64,000 nucleotides of DNA from an uncultured Clostridia bacterium (lineage in GTDB: Bacteria; Bacillota; Clostridia; Christensenellales; Borkfalkiaceae): positions 1 to 64,000 of the forward strand of contig CANRAD010000011.1 in NCBI GenBank assembly GCA_947628505.1. The letters are read 5' to 3'. Both the position numbers and the translations under genes were made by a program. Every line of letters begins with the position of its first letter. Positions within the stretch are counted from its first letter, which is position 1. This document shows, piece by piece, positions 39,732 to 48,753 of the stretch. Under the pieces are notes generated by a model, which was not told the DNA's origin, did not search any database, and saw only the letters and a program-made list of their open reading frames with translations.

Positions 39732-41719
39732 GAGAGCAGACTGCCGTCGGGCACGTCTTTCTCCGGAGCAACTACGGAAAGCGAGCCGTCGGGCGCTTCC
39801 GCGCAGATTATCATGCCCTCGGATATGAGTCCTTTCATCTCGCGCGGGGGAAGATTGGTTACGACCACGACGCGCTTGCCTATCATTTCCTCCGGGGAGT
39901 AGTACTTGGCGATGCCGGAAAGCACGGAAATCGTGCGGCCGCCTATATTTACGGTTTCGTGCAGAAGTTTGCTCTTTTTGACGGCTTCGCACTCTACCAC
40001 CGTGCCCACACGCATCTCTATTTTCGAGAAATCGTCGATGGTTATAACGGCTTTCTTTTCCTCTTCGGGAGCAACTTCCGCAAGCTGAGCCTTTTTTATC
40101 TCCTCTATGCGGGGAAGTATATCCGCGAATTTTTTCCTCTCGAACAGAGTTGCCGGTTCGGCGCAAACGTTGTAGCTTTCGGCATACGCGAAAGTTGCGC
40201 AGTCGGCGAAGGCGCGCTCCGCCGCTCCTATCTCGCGGAGAATCTCCGCGGCGGTATCCGGCATAAAGGATTTAAGGAGATTTGCGCCGATATCTATGGC
40301 CGAAAGCAGATTGCAGAGCACTTCCGAAAGTCTTGCGCGCCTGCTTTCGTCTTTCGCCAACAACCACGGCGTGGTTTCGTCGATATATTTATTGGCTCTG
40401 CGGAAAAGCGACCAAAGGCAATCGAGCGCGTCCGCAACCTTAAAAGCGTTCATGGAAGCCGTCATATTCTCTTTGAGAGAAGAAGCAAGCTCTTTCAGAC
40501 TCTCGTCGACGGGCTCGTATTCTCCCGTGCGACGGACCGTTCCGCCGAAGTACTGATTTGTCATGGCGACGGTTCTCTTGACGAGATTGCCGAGCGTGTT
40601 CGAAAGATCGGAATTAGTCTTTTCGGTTACGAGCTCCCATGTTATCACGCCGTCGTCGGCATAGGGCATCTCGTGGAGGACATAGTATCTCACCGCGTCG
40701 ACGCCGAAAACATCTGCCAGATCGTCGGCATAGATGACGTTGCCTTTCGACTTGGACATCTTGTCTCCGCCCTGCAAAAGCCAGCCGTGGCCGAACACGC
40801 ACGACGGAAGTTCTTCGCCGAGCGCCATTAAGAATATCGGCCAATATATCGTGTGAAATCTTATTATATCCTTGCCTATTATGTGCACGTTTGCCGGCCA
40901 TAATTTTTTATACCCGGGCGTAGGGTTGTCCGTGTCGTATCCCACGCCCGTTATATAGTTGGTGAGAGCGTCGAGCCAGACGTAAACGACGTGCTTATCG
41001 TCGAAATCGACGGGTATGCCCCATTTGAACGTGGAGCGCGAAACGCAGAGGTCCTGCAACTTTGTTTTGAGTTTGCCCTCTTCCGCCGCTTTTAAAAGTT
41101 CTTCGTCGCTCATGGAAACACATTCGTCGGCAAGGAGGAAATTGTTCATCATCTCCTTTTTGCGCGAAACGGGCTGAATGAACGAAGGATGCGTCAATAT
41201 ATGCTTTACGAGCCTCTCGGCGTACTTGCCCATTTTGAAAAAATAGGCCTCTTCGCGCGCCGGCTTCACCTCTCTTCCGCAATCGGGACAGCGGCCGTTT
41301 ACAAGCTGACTTTCCGACCAGAAACTCTCGCAAGGCGTGCAGTACATTCCCTCGTAGGCGCCCTTGTATATATCTCCCTGCTCGTAGAATCTGCGGAAGA
41401 TTTTCTGCACGGCTTTCACGTGATAGTCGTGCGTGGTGCGTATAAAATGGTCGTAACTTATGTTCATCTTATCCCATATGCCGCGAATGACGCCCACGAC
41501 GCCGTCGACGAACTCCAAAGGACTGACGCCCTTTTCGGCGGCTTTCTGTTCCACTTTCAGACCGTGCTCGTCCGTACCCGTCATAAAGAATACGTCGTAG
41601 CCCTCGGCGCGCTTGTAACGCGCGATCGCGTCGGCGAGAATTATCTCGTAAGTATTGCCTATATGCGGCTTGCCGGAAGTGTAAGTTATAGCCGTGGTGA
41701 GATAGAATTTTTCAGCCAT
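39728..41719 (-). CDS. metG: Methionyl-tRNA synthetase with C-terminal tRNA-binding domain
   Basis: TTAITYTSGKPHIGNTYEIILADAIARYKR, KMSKSKGNVIYADDL, C-terminal DFSKIEMRVGTVVECEAV. Confidence 0.97.
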   Translation of the reverse strand: MAEKFYLTTAITYTSGKPHIGNTYEIILADAIARYKRAEGYDVFFMTGTDEHGLKVEQKAAEKGVSPLEFVDGVVGVIRGIWDKMNISYDHFIRTTHDYHVKAVQKIFRRFYEQGDIYKGAYEGMYCTPCESFWSESQLVNGRCPDCGREVKPAREEAYFFKMGKYAERLVKHILTHPSFIQPVSRKKEMMNNFLLADECVSMSDEELLKAAEEGKLKTKLQDLCVSRSTFKWGIPVDFDDKHVVYVWLDALTNYITGVGYDTDNPTPGYKKLWPANVHIIGKDIIRFHTIYWPIFLMALGEELPSCVFGHGWLLQGGDKMSKSKGNVIYADDLADVFGVDAVRYYVLHEMPYADDGVITWELVTEKTNSDLSNTLGNLVKRTVAMTNQYFGGTVRRTGEYEPVDESLKELASSLKENMTASMNAFKVADALDCLWSLFRRANKYIDETTPWLLAKDESRRARLSEVLCNLLSAIDIGANLLKSFMPDTAAEILREIGAAERAFADCATFAYAESYNVCAEPATLFERKKFADILPRIEEIKKAQLAEVAPEEEKKAVITIDDFSKIEMRVGTVVECEAVKKSKLLHETVNIGGRTISVLSGIAKYYSPEEMIGKRVVVVTNLPPREMKGLISEGMIICAEAPDGSLSVVAPEKDVPDGSLLS

Positions 41720-41821
41720 ATATGTTTCCTTGAAAGTTTTTTATAAGTATATCATTATTTATCGAGGTTGTAAAACGTATTGCGGCGCATAAGTTAAATT
41801 TTGCGTTCATAGAATTAGTCT

Positions 41822-42376
41822 ATGAACGCTGTTTTCGGCTTTATCTTTATAGTATCGCTCATTGCGCTGTGCGTCATATCGCCGGCGGACTTCCTGCCCG
41901 CCATGCTCGACGGCGCCGAAAAATCACTTACGACGGCCGCGACGCTGTTCTGCGTTTACGCGCTGTGGATGGGATTGGGAAACGTAGCGGAAAAATGCTC
42001 GCTCACAAAGGGCGCGACGAAACTCTTGAAGCCCCTCTCCGGAAAGCTCTTCAAAACGGACAACCCGGAGGCGCTCGAAGGAATAACCCTCAACCTCTCC
42101 TGCAACCTTTTGGGAATAGGCGGCGCCGCCACGCCATACGCCGTCAGGGCGGTCAACGCGCTCGAAAAAGATAAAAACGAATTTGCGCAGAAACTTCTCT
42201 TTATAATAAACGCCACGTCCATACAGATACTGCCTACCACCGTCATAGCGCTCAGAGCGGCCGCCGGAAGCGCGGCCGCCTCGGATATATTCGCGCCGTC
42301 TTTGATATGCACGGCCTTTTCAACCGTTTTCGCCGCCGGAATTTATATATTGGGGTGCAGAGCGTGGCGGCGATAA
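41822..42376 (+). CDS. spmA: Spore maturation protein A
   Basis: LWMGLGNVAEKCSLTKGATKLLKPLSGKLF, LNLSCNLLGIGGAATPYAVRAV. Confidence 0.92.
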   Translation: MNAVFGFIFIVSLIALCVISPADFLPAMLDGAEKSLTTAATLFCVYALWMGLGNVAEKCSLTKGATKLLKPLSGKLFKTDNPEALEGITLNLSCNLLGIGGAATPYAVRAVNALEKDKNEFAQKLLFIINATSIQILPTTVIALRAAAGSAAASDIFAPSLICTAFSTVFAAGIYILGCRAWRR

Positions 42377-42867
42377 TTCCCGTTATTTTTCTCGTCGTGT
42401 TCATCGTCGCGGCCGTCAGAAAAGTCAAAATTTACGACGAGTTCTCCGCCGGAATAAAGGAAGCCGGCAGATTTACTTTAAGCCTCGTTCCCTGCCTCGC
42501 CGCGATTTTCATGATGTGCGAGCTCTTCGAAGTTTCCACGCTCTCGGACAAACTGACGCAGTTTCTGAAACCGGCGTTTTCGGCGCTCGGCATACCGCCC
42601 GAACTCACAAAACTCGTATTGATAAAGCCATTTTCCGGCAACGGCTCTCTGGCATACCTGACAGAAATCATAAACGAATACGGGGCCGACAGCTATATTT
42701 CGCGCTGCGCATGCGTTCTTTACGGCTCCTCAGAAACCGTGTTCTATATCTCGGCGGTGTACTTTGCCTCTTTAAAGCGCAAAAATCTCGCCGTGCCCAT
42801 ACTGATTGTGTTAATTTCTACCTTTTTAACCACCGTAATCGCCTGTCTTATATGTAAAATTTTGTGA
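42355..42867 (+). CDS. spmB: Spore maturation protein B (probable GTG start)
   Basis: SVAAIIPVIFLVVFIVAAVRKVKIYDEFSAGIKEG-like sequence, PFSGNGSLAYLTEII, CVLYGSSETVFYISAVYF; overlaps spmA end. Confidence 0.9.
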   Translation: MQSVAAIIPVIFLVVFIVAAVRKVKIYDEFSAGIKEAGRFTLSLVPCLAAIFMMCELFEVSTLSDKLTQFLKPAFSALGIPPELTKLVLIKPFSGNGSLAYLTEIINEYGADSYISRCACVLYGSSETVFYISAVYFASLKRKNLAVPILIVLISTFLTTVIACLICKIL

Positions 42868-42939
42868 ATTTGTGAAAAAATAACAAATATTGTTGCTATA
42901 AATTAAATATAAAAGGTTTGCGAAAAATTTTTAAATAAG

Positions 42940-42967
42940 TTTACTTTTGGCGGAAAAGGTATATAAT
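42940..42967 (+). promoter_or_regulatory. Possible sigma-A promoter in the spmB-nifS intergenic region
   Basis: TTTACT-16 nt-TATAAT. Confidence 0.5.
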
Positions 42968-42972
42968 TGTAG

Positions 42973-43070
42973 ATGTAATCGACAAGAAAAGTCGATTTTA
43001 CATAGCTCATCATTTTTCCCCCTTATCATATAGAGGCGGCGCAAACTCCGGTTTGCGTCGTTTCTTTTTA
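42973..43070 (+). ncRNA. Candidate small RNA, two hairpins ending in a terminator
   Basis: ATGTAA-TCGAC-aagaaaa-GTCGA-tt-TTACAT hairpin; then ggcgcaaac-tccg-gtttgcgtc followed by gtttcttttta; no ORF. Confidence 0.4.
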
Positions 43071-43073
43071 GCC

Positions 43074-43105
43074 AAAAGAACACGGCTTTCGCCGTGTTCT
43101 TTTAT
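43074..43105 (-). terminator. Terminator of the nifS-like gene
   Basis: aaaagaacacggctttcgccgtgttctttt. Confidence 0.8.
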
Positions 43106-43117
43106 TTAAAGCCGAAT

Positions 43118-44230
43118 TTACCTGCCGCGTATCGTTCTTACTGTTTGGGCGAGAACGTCCGCCGCCTTTAATACCTCTTCTTCGGTATTGTACTTGGAAA
43201 AGGAGAATCTTACCGCCGATTTCGCGCGCTCTTCGCCTGCGACGGCCGCGACTATTCGCGAAGGCGTTACCGCGCCTGCGGAGCAAGCCGAACCCGTGGA
43301 AGCGCATATCCCTTTCAAGTCGAGGCAGAAAACTATATTCTCGCCGTCGCAACCGGAAAACGAGATATTCGCTATGGAAGGAGAGCGGGCTCCGCCGCCG
43401 TTCAAGGCTATTCCCTCTATTTCTTCCGACGCGCGGGCGACGAAACAATCCCTGAGTTTTTCTATTCTCTCGTTGTACTTCCCATCGGCGGCTTTCTTCA
43501 ACGCAACCGACAGCCCAACTGCGCCGGCCACGTTGACCGTTCCGCCGCGCAAGCCGCGTTCCTGCCTGCCGCCCTCGACGAGAGGCGTGAGAGCGGACGA
43601 TTTTTTTATATACATTGCCGCCGAGCCCTTGGGGCCGTAAAACTTATGAGCGGAAACGGCGAAAGCCGAGGCACAGTCATTGGGAAACGGCGTTACGCCC
43701 ACGGCCTGAACGCAGTCGCAATAATAGAATACTCCTCTCTCTTTGCAGACGGCGCCTATCTCGCGCACCGGCTGAATAGTGCCTATCTCGTTGTTTACGG
43801 CCATCACCGAACAAAATATCGTGTCGTCCCTCATCGCGTTCTTAACGCTTTCCGGCGAGATTATTCCGTCCGCGTCCGGCTTCAACACCGTAAGCGAAAA
43901 GCCGTTTTTCTCCATTCTGAGCGCGCTTTCGTAAACGCACGGATGTTCGAGCGCGGAGATTATAATATGTCCGCCGCCGTGCGCGGAGCAAACCCCCTTT
44001 ACCGCCAGATTCCCCGCTTCCGTGCCGCCGGAAAGAAAATAAACTTCTTCCGGAAGACAGCCGAAAACGCGAGCGACGGAGTCCCGCGCGCCGAGTAGGG
44101 CGACATACGACTCCCTGCCCGCGGAATGTTGGGATTGGGAATTGCCGAAATTGCAAGTAAAATATGGCAACATTGCCGCAAGGACGTCTTCGTCCACGGG
44201 CGTTGTGGCCGCGCTGTCCAGATATATCAT
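43118..44230 (-). CDS. Cysteine desulfurase (NifS/IscS-like)
   Basis: MIYLDSAATTPVDEDVL, VNNEIGTIQPV, SAHKFYGPKGSAAMYI, CASTGSACSAG. Confidence 0.93.
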   Translation of the reverse strand: MIYLDSAATTPVDEDVLAAMLPYFTCNFGNSQSQHSAGRESYVALLGARDSVARVFGCLPEEVYFLSGGTEAGNLAVKGVCSAHGGGHIIISALEHPCVYESALRMEKNGFSLTVLKPDADGIISPESVKNAMRDDTIFCSVMAVNNEIGTIQPVREIGAVCKERGVFYYCDCVQAVGVTPFPNDCASAFAVSAHKFYGPKGSAAMYIKKSSALTPLVEGGRQERGLRGGTVNVAGAVGLSVALKKAADGKYNERIEKLRDCFVARASEEIEGIALNGGGARSPSIANISFSGCDGENIVFCLDLKGICASTGSACSAGAVTPSRIVAAVAGEERAKSAVRFSFSKYNTEEEVLKAADVLAQTVRTIRGR

Positions 44231-45132
44231 ATTTCCGAAAAAGACGTTAAAACGCCTCTGTATGTTTCGAGTTCCGACAGAGCGTTTTCATAATCTCTGC
44301 CGAGTTGCGTGGACGAATTCTTTTCGTTAAGGCTTATCTGCCTCTGACTCTCCCACAGCTTGTGCCCCGTAAAGAGTGAAGCTATGAACGCTACCGCCGC
44401 AAGCGCGGCGAACACTATCGTCAAAGTTATGTTTCTGCCGTCGCGCACGGCAAACATAACAGTGCTGTACGAGAGCGCGAGCGTCAAAAACAGCAGAAAA
44501 GGCAGTGCGGTGAGAGAGAAAAATATCAGAGCATGCTTGCGTTTTTCAATAAAAACCGCGCGGCGCTCGTTCTTTTTGCTCTCGTTTTCCACGTGCAGAG
44601 CGGCCACGTTTTCTTCCATCTTCTCTATTCGCTCCACCAACGGCGCGGACACCTTTTCAAGCTCTTTTTTCTGCTCTTCCGTGCAGAAATCGCGCACGCC
44701 TTCCGCAACGCGCACGCAATCGTCGAAAAGCGTGTAGTCGGTAAAATTCCTCGAAAGAGCGAGCATTTTGAGCATAAGCGTTTCGCCGTTTTGGCCGTCG
44801 AGTTCTTCCGCGAGGTTCAAAGAATAAAGCGCGCCCTCGTAATCGGGAACGGCAAGCTGTTCTTTCGCCTTCGAGATGAGCTCCGAAAGGCGAGTTCGTA
44901 TGCGCTCACGCTCGTCGATTTTCGCCTGTTCGCGCGCGGCGAGCTGTTCCGGCGTCATAACCGCGGCCTCCTCGTCGTCGTAGGCGAACACGGGCATTTC
45001 GAATTCCTCGCCCTCCTGCGCGTTCTCCGCAGACTCGTCTATATAGAGCTCGTCCTCGCCGTCGGCATTCTTTCTTATCTTATATTTTTTGTCCTTGTTG
45101 AGGTCGTCGTCTATAAATCTTTCCTCAGCCAT
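44227..45132 (-). CDS. Hypothetical protein: acidic N-terminus, helical region, two C-terminal TM segments
   Basis: Intact 301-aa ORF between ispE and the desulfurase gene, 4-nt overlap. Confidence 0.7.
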   Translation of the reverse strand: MAEERFIDDDLNKDKKYKIRKNADGEDELYIDESAENAQEGEEFEMPVFAYDDEEAAVMTPEQLAAREQAKIDERERIRTRLSELISKAKEQLAVPDYEGALYSLNLAEELDGQNGETLMLKMLALSRNFTDYTLFDDCVRVAEGVRDFCTEEQKKELEKVSAPLVERIEKMEENVAALHVENESKKNERRAVFIEKRKHALIFFSLTALPFLLFLTLALSYSTVMFAVRDGRNITLTIVFAALAAVAFIASLFTGHKLWESQRQISLNEKNSSTQLGRDYENALSELETYRGVLTSFSEI

Positions 45133-45144
45133 ATCTTCCTCCCT

Positions 45145-45993
45145 TTATATGCGGGTTTTCAATTGAATACATTCGAATTCGCCGCGATAGCGGCTCATCG
45201 CCCACGAACAATATTCGGCGTTCTCGAACAGCGCGTAAACGGCGCTCCCCGAACCCGTCATATTGACGCCCAAAGGCGAAAATTCGCAAAGTTCCGAAAA
45301 AGCCGTTTTCACGTCTCCGCACAGCTCCGCCGCGGGGCCGTACAGCGCGTTGGAAAGATTGGCGCCCAACGCGCGCCTGTCGCCCGAAACGAGCGCCTCG
45401 AAAGCTCGTTGCGTCTTTTTCTCCGGGCGGAAGTCCGAATTGTCGTAAGCTCTGTAACATTGAGCGGCGCTCACTCCGCGCCTGGGCGAAAGGAGTAGAA
45501 AATCAAGCCTCAAACGGCTGTCTATGTTCTCCGTTTTTTCGCCTCTGCCGCCGAGACGGGCATAGCCGCCCGTAAGCATATATCCCGAATCGCTGCCGAG
45601 TTCGTCGGCGAGCGCTTTGAGCTCGGCCTCTCCGCACGCGCCGTAAAGCTCGTTCATTCCGCGAAGGACGCCCGCTATATCGGCCGAAGAACCGCCGAGG
45701 CCTGCGCCTATCGGTATGTTCTTATATATCTTTATATCCGCGCCGCGCGTAGAAAAAGCCTCGACGTATCTCTCCGCGGCTTTGACCGCGTTGTTCTCCT
45801 CAAACGGAATACTTTCGGAGCCTCTGCCGTGCATCTCCGCCGATACAAGCCCGTCCTTGCGCTTGGAAACGATTATGACGTCGAACAAATCAACCTGACA
45901 CACAAGACTGTCGAGAATATGATATCCGTCGGCCGAACCGCATATATCGAGAGTGAGATTGAGTTTTGCGTAGCTCTTTACGCGCGCTTTCAT
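45145..45993 (-). CDS. ispE: 4-diphosphocytidyl-2-C-methyl-D-erythritol kinase
   Basis: VKSYAKLNLTLDICGSADGYHILDSLV, IPIGAGLGGSSADIAGVL. Confidence 0.95.
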   Translation of the reverse strand: MKARVKSYAKLNLTLDICGSADGYHILDSLVCQVDLFDVIIVSKRKDGLVSAEMHGRGSESIPFEENNAVKAAERYVEAFSTRGADIKIYKNIPIGAGLGGSSADIAGVLRGMNELYGACGEAELKALADELGSDSGYMLTGGYARLGGRGEKTENIDSRLRLDFLLLSPRRGVSAAQCYRAYDNSDFRPEKKTQRAFEALVSGDRRALGANLSNALYGPAAELCGDVKTAFSELCEFSPLGVNMTGSGSAVYALFENAEYCSWAMSRYRGEFECIQLKTRI

Positions 45994-46050
45994 AAGACGA
46001 TTATAGCATAACGCAAATAGGTTTTCAATTATTTTGCCTCAAAAATATAA

Positions 46051-46078
46051 ACCGCTCCGCGGATAATCGCGGAGCGGA
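46051..46078 (-). terminator. Hairpin after the sipL-like gene
   Basis: ccgctccgcggataatcgcggagcgg. Confidence 0.65.
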
Positions 46079-46103
46079 GACAAACTTATACGATTGCGCC
46101 GTT

Positions 46104-47570
46104 TTACTGTGCGGTTCTCGGGCGGAATACCACTATCCTCTCTTTGCCCGTCAAGGGGAACGCAAGGTCGGGATTGGTCTTTTCTATATCCTCCGGCTTT
46201 GCGCACAGCTTTTTCGCCGTTTCCCAAAGTCCGTCGCCCGCTGTGGGCATATACACCGACAAGGCGCTCTCCACGCAAGGCACGGCATCGCCTTCTTCCG
46301 CGCCCGTGAGATATTTCACGCAATATTCCGTGCACTCCTGAGCGGAAATTTTAAGCAAGGCCTCGGCTTCGCACTCGCCTTCGGCGCGCTGGCGTATGCT
46401 GATTCCGCATACCGCCACAGAGAGAGTTTTGCAGACGTTCAGTCCCGCAAGCGTTACGCTGAACGGCAAATCGACGTCCGTTGAATGTATTTCTCCCTCG
46501 CGGCTGTATATGAGTATTGCGGATACGCTTCCCGCTATTCCGCTATCCGTGAGAGAATACTCCGCCTTGGGCAGAGCCGCCGCGAGAAACTGACAAGTAT
46601 AGTCGAGTTCGGCCTTAGCCGCGCACAAGCCGGAAACCCTCTCCGAATAAACCTTTATATCCGAGCAAACTTCCGTTTTTTCCTCGGCATAAGTGAGTTT
46701 AAGACGATTTTCGAGGCTGAAAGCGTCGCTTATGAAAGATACGTTCTCCTCTTCGTAATATCTGCCCGAAAAGGCGAGAGTGGACGAGAAAGTTACGTCG
46801 CACTTGCCGCGCTCCTCGTTTACCTTGCCTTCGACGGAGAGCTCCTTTATCTGCGCGGAACAGAACGCGCGCCTTGTTACGGAGGCGTCCTCGGCGGTCA
46901 ATTCGGCCTTGAAAGGGATTACCCTGTCGAGGCATACGGGCAAGCCGTCGCGTATGCCGAGCAACGAAAGATATATCTCGCCCGAAATCTCCGCAACGCC
47001 CGATTTAACCGTGCAATCGAGCACGAGAGCTTTCGCGGAGGGCATCAGAATATCGCTCAAAACGCAGTCGAAATCGTCTTCTATCTCGCTTTCGCCCGAA
47101 AAATCCACCGCATTATACAAAACGCCGTCGTCGTTGCGGCACACCGCGCCGTCGAGAGAGGCTATAAAACTTCTCTCCGCCGAGTCGGAAACGGATATAT
47201 CGGCGCCGACCACCACCGAAACGACGTAAGCCGAACCCTCGCGCCTCAACGCCGAGCGCTCGCACGAAAGAGTGTACGTCGCCTGTTGCGAGGGCGCAAG
47301 CGCTTCGTCTTCGGCCCTGTGCGAAAATTCCGCGCCCTTCTGCACGCGGCATAATTTGCCGTCTTCGTCGCAATAAACCACCGTGCACACCAGCCGGCCG
47401 CCGTAGTTTATTCTGCCCGACGATATCTCCGCCGTCGACGGCGAAACCTGAGGATATACCGCCAGCACCTCGCCCATTTCCTGCGTAAATTTTATCTCCA
47501 CAATGGACTGAGTCTTTATGGATGTTACCGCGCGTAAATACGCGCCCGTACGGTAATTTGCGTTTAACAT
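46104..47570 (-). CDS. sipL: SipL-like spore coat morphogenesis protein (SPOCS/DUF3794 repeats plus C-terminal LysM)
   Basis: Repeated SPOCS-like segments; C-terminal SVYMPTAGDGLWETAKKLCAKPEDIEKTNPDLAFPLTGKERIVVFRPR (LysM). Confidence 0.82.
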   Translation of the reverse strand: MLNANYRTGAYLRAVTSIKTQSIVEIKFTQEMGEVLAVYPQVSPSTAEISSGRINYGGRLVCTVVYCDEDGKLCRVQKGAEFSHRAEDEALAPSQQATYTLSCERSALRREGSAYVVSVVVGADISVSDSAERSFIASLDGAVCRNDDGVLYNAVDFSGESEIEDDFDCVLSDILMPSAKALVLDCTVKSGVAEISGEIYLSLLGIRDGLPVCLDRVIPFKAELTAEDASVTRRAFCSAQIKELSVEGKVNEERGKCDVTFSSTLAFSGRYYEEENVSFISDAFSLENRLKLTYAEEKTEVCSDIKVYSERVSGLCAAKAELDYTCQFLAAALPKAEYSLTDSGIAGSVSAILIYSREGEIHSTDVDLPFSVTLAGLNVCKTLSVAVCGISIRQRAEGECEAEALLKISAQECTEYCVKYLTGAEEGDAVPCVESALSVYMPTAGDGLWETAKKLCAKPEDIEKTNPDLAFPLTGKERIVVFRPRTAQ

Positions 47571-47627
47571 ATTATCCTCCTGCGGCCGTGCCGTTTTACA
47601 AAGTATAATATGCCGCGCCGGAAGAGA

Positions 47628-47873
47628 TTATAACTGCGCTTTGTTGATTTTTACTCTGCCGCAGAGAATTTCGGAATAGGAATACGCGGTTTTGCCGAGG
47701 AAATTTTTATCCGCGGGACTTACGGTGAAGAGCGACGGATATATTCCGTTCAAAGTTGCGGGAAAAGTTACGTATTTGTTTCTGCCGAGGTTGAGCTTTA
47801 CTATAACGTCCTTGCCCAAGAGTTCTTTTATCTTTTCTTTAATCGAGTTTATTGTTACGTCTACTTTGATCAT
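47628..47873 (-). CDS. veg: Veg family protein
   Basis: IKEKIKELLGKDVIVKLNLGRNKYVTFPATLNGIYPSLFTVSP...YSYSEILCGRVKI. Confidence 0.85.
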   Translation of the reverse strand: MIKVDVTINSIKEKIKELLGKDVIVKLNLGRNKYVTFPATLNGIYPSLFTVSPADKNFLGKTAYSYSEILCGRVKINKAQL

Positions 47874-47906
47874 ATAACTATTTTTGCCTGAAAATGGAAA
47901 AAATAT

Positions 47907-47936
47907 GCGGAGGAACGCAATCGCGCTCCTCCGCTT
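47907..47936 (-). terminator. Hairpin after the acidic zinc-ribbon gene
   Basis: gcggaggaacgcaatcgcgctcctccgc. Confidence 0.65.
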
Positions 47937-47954
47937 TCAAATATGACTTGCCTG

Positions 47955-48473
47955 TCAGAAATCGTCGTCATCGTCCTCGTCGTCGAAATCGTCGTCATCG
48001 TCTTCGTCGTCGAAATCGTCGTCGAAATCGTCCGCGTCAGAGAGCGGATCGGTTTCTTCGCCGTCGTAGCTCTCGTCGCCGAAATCGTCCTCTTCCTCGT
48101 CGCCGTCGAGCTCGGCTTTCAGTTCTTCTTCGAGTTCTTCGTCGTCGACCGTAATATCGCTCTCGTCCTCGTCGAGATAGTTCTTCCACTCCTCGTCTTT
48201 ATCCGGATCGACTTCCTCTTCGTCCTCGTATTCCTGCTGTTGTTTACAGCTCTCGCACATCTTTTCGCCGAAACGGATGGGATTGACGCCGCAGATGGGG
48301 CAGATATCGCCCTGTTCGATTTCCTCGTCGAGTTCCTCGTAATCGTCCTCGTCGAGATCTGCGAATTGCAGTTTGTTCCCCTTCATCTCCGCGATGCACA
48401 CGTCGCAATACTCCTGCGTGTCGCCGTCGATATAGTTGAGCTCGCAGCGCGGACATTTTATATATCTTACCAT
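47955..48473 (-). CDS. Zinc-ribbon protein with Asp/Glu-rich C-terminal tail
   Basis: CPRC...CDVC and CPIC...CESC; tail ends DDFDDDFDDEDDDDDFDDEDDDDDF. Confidence 0.8.
   Translation of the reverse strand: MVRYIKCPRCELNYIDGDTQEYCDVCIAEMKGNKLQFADLDEDDYEELDEEIEQGDICPICGVNPIRFGEKMCESCKQQQEYEDEEEVDPDKDEEWKNYLDEDESDITVDDEELEEELKAELDGDEEEDDFGDESYDGEETDPLSDADDFDDDFDDEDDDDDFDDEDDDDDF
47959..48012. repeat. 27-bp tandem repeat, 2 full copies plus partial, in the acidic tail coding region
   Basis: aaatcgtcgtcatcgtcctcgtcgtcg / aaatcgtcgtcatcgtcttcgtcgtcg. Confidence 0.85.
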
Positions 48474-48715
48474 AATTTGTTCTCCGTTTATACAGCATAT
48501 GCCGCGTAAGCCGCTTATGCCAATACCGAACCGAAATTTTCGGTAACATTATATTAATATTTATCTCATTTGTAAACTGTTTTATTTAATAAAAATAAGT
48601 TTTCTTAAATTTTTTGCCGAATTATGCGTAATTATTCCCGCAGCGCTCCGCAAAGACGCAAAATAAGCCGAAAACTAACGGCCGGAAGTCAGCCCGGAGC
48701 CAACGAAAAACGCAT

Positions 48716-48743
48716 AAAAAAGGCGCGTTTACAACGCGCCTTC
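48716..48743 (-). terminator. Terminator of the 48754-51126 gene
   Basis: aaaaaaggcgcgtttacaacgcgcctt. Confidence 0.75.
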
Positions 48744-48753
48744 AAAGTCTTAT

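Noticed and set aside
39732-40166. N-terminal 145 aa of the 401-aa minus-strand ORF at 38961-40166
   Set aside because: Lies out of frame inside metG; TatD starts at 39731 with MNYIDVHCHLD
41720-41821. Possible T-box or SAM riboswitch upstream of metG/spmA
   Set aside because: Intergenic space is too short and has no recognisable leader structure
47955-48030. Possible microsatellite of non-coding origin
   Set aside because: It encodes the in-frame acidic tail of a well-supported zinc-ribbon protein
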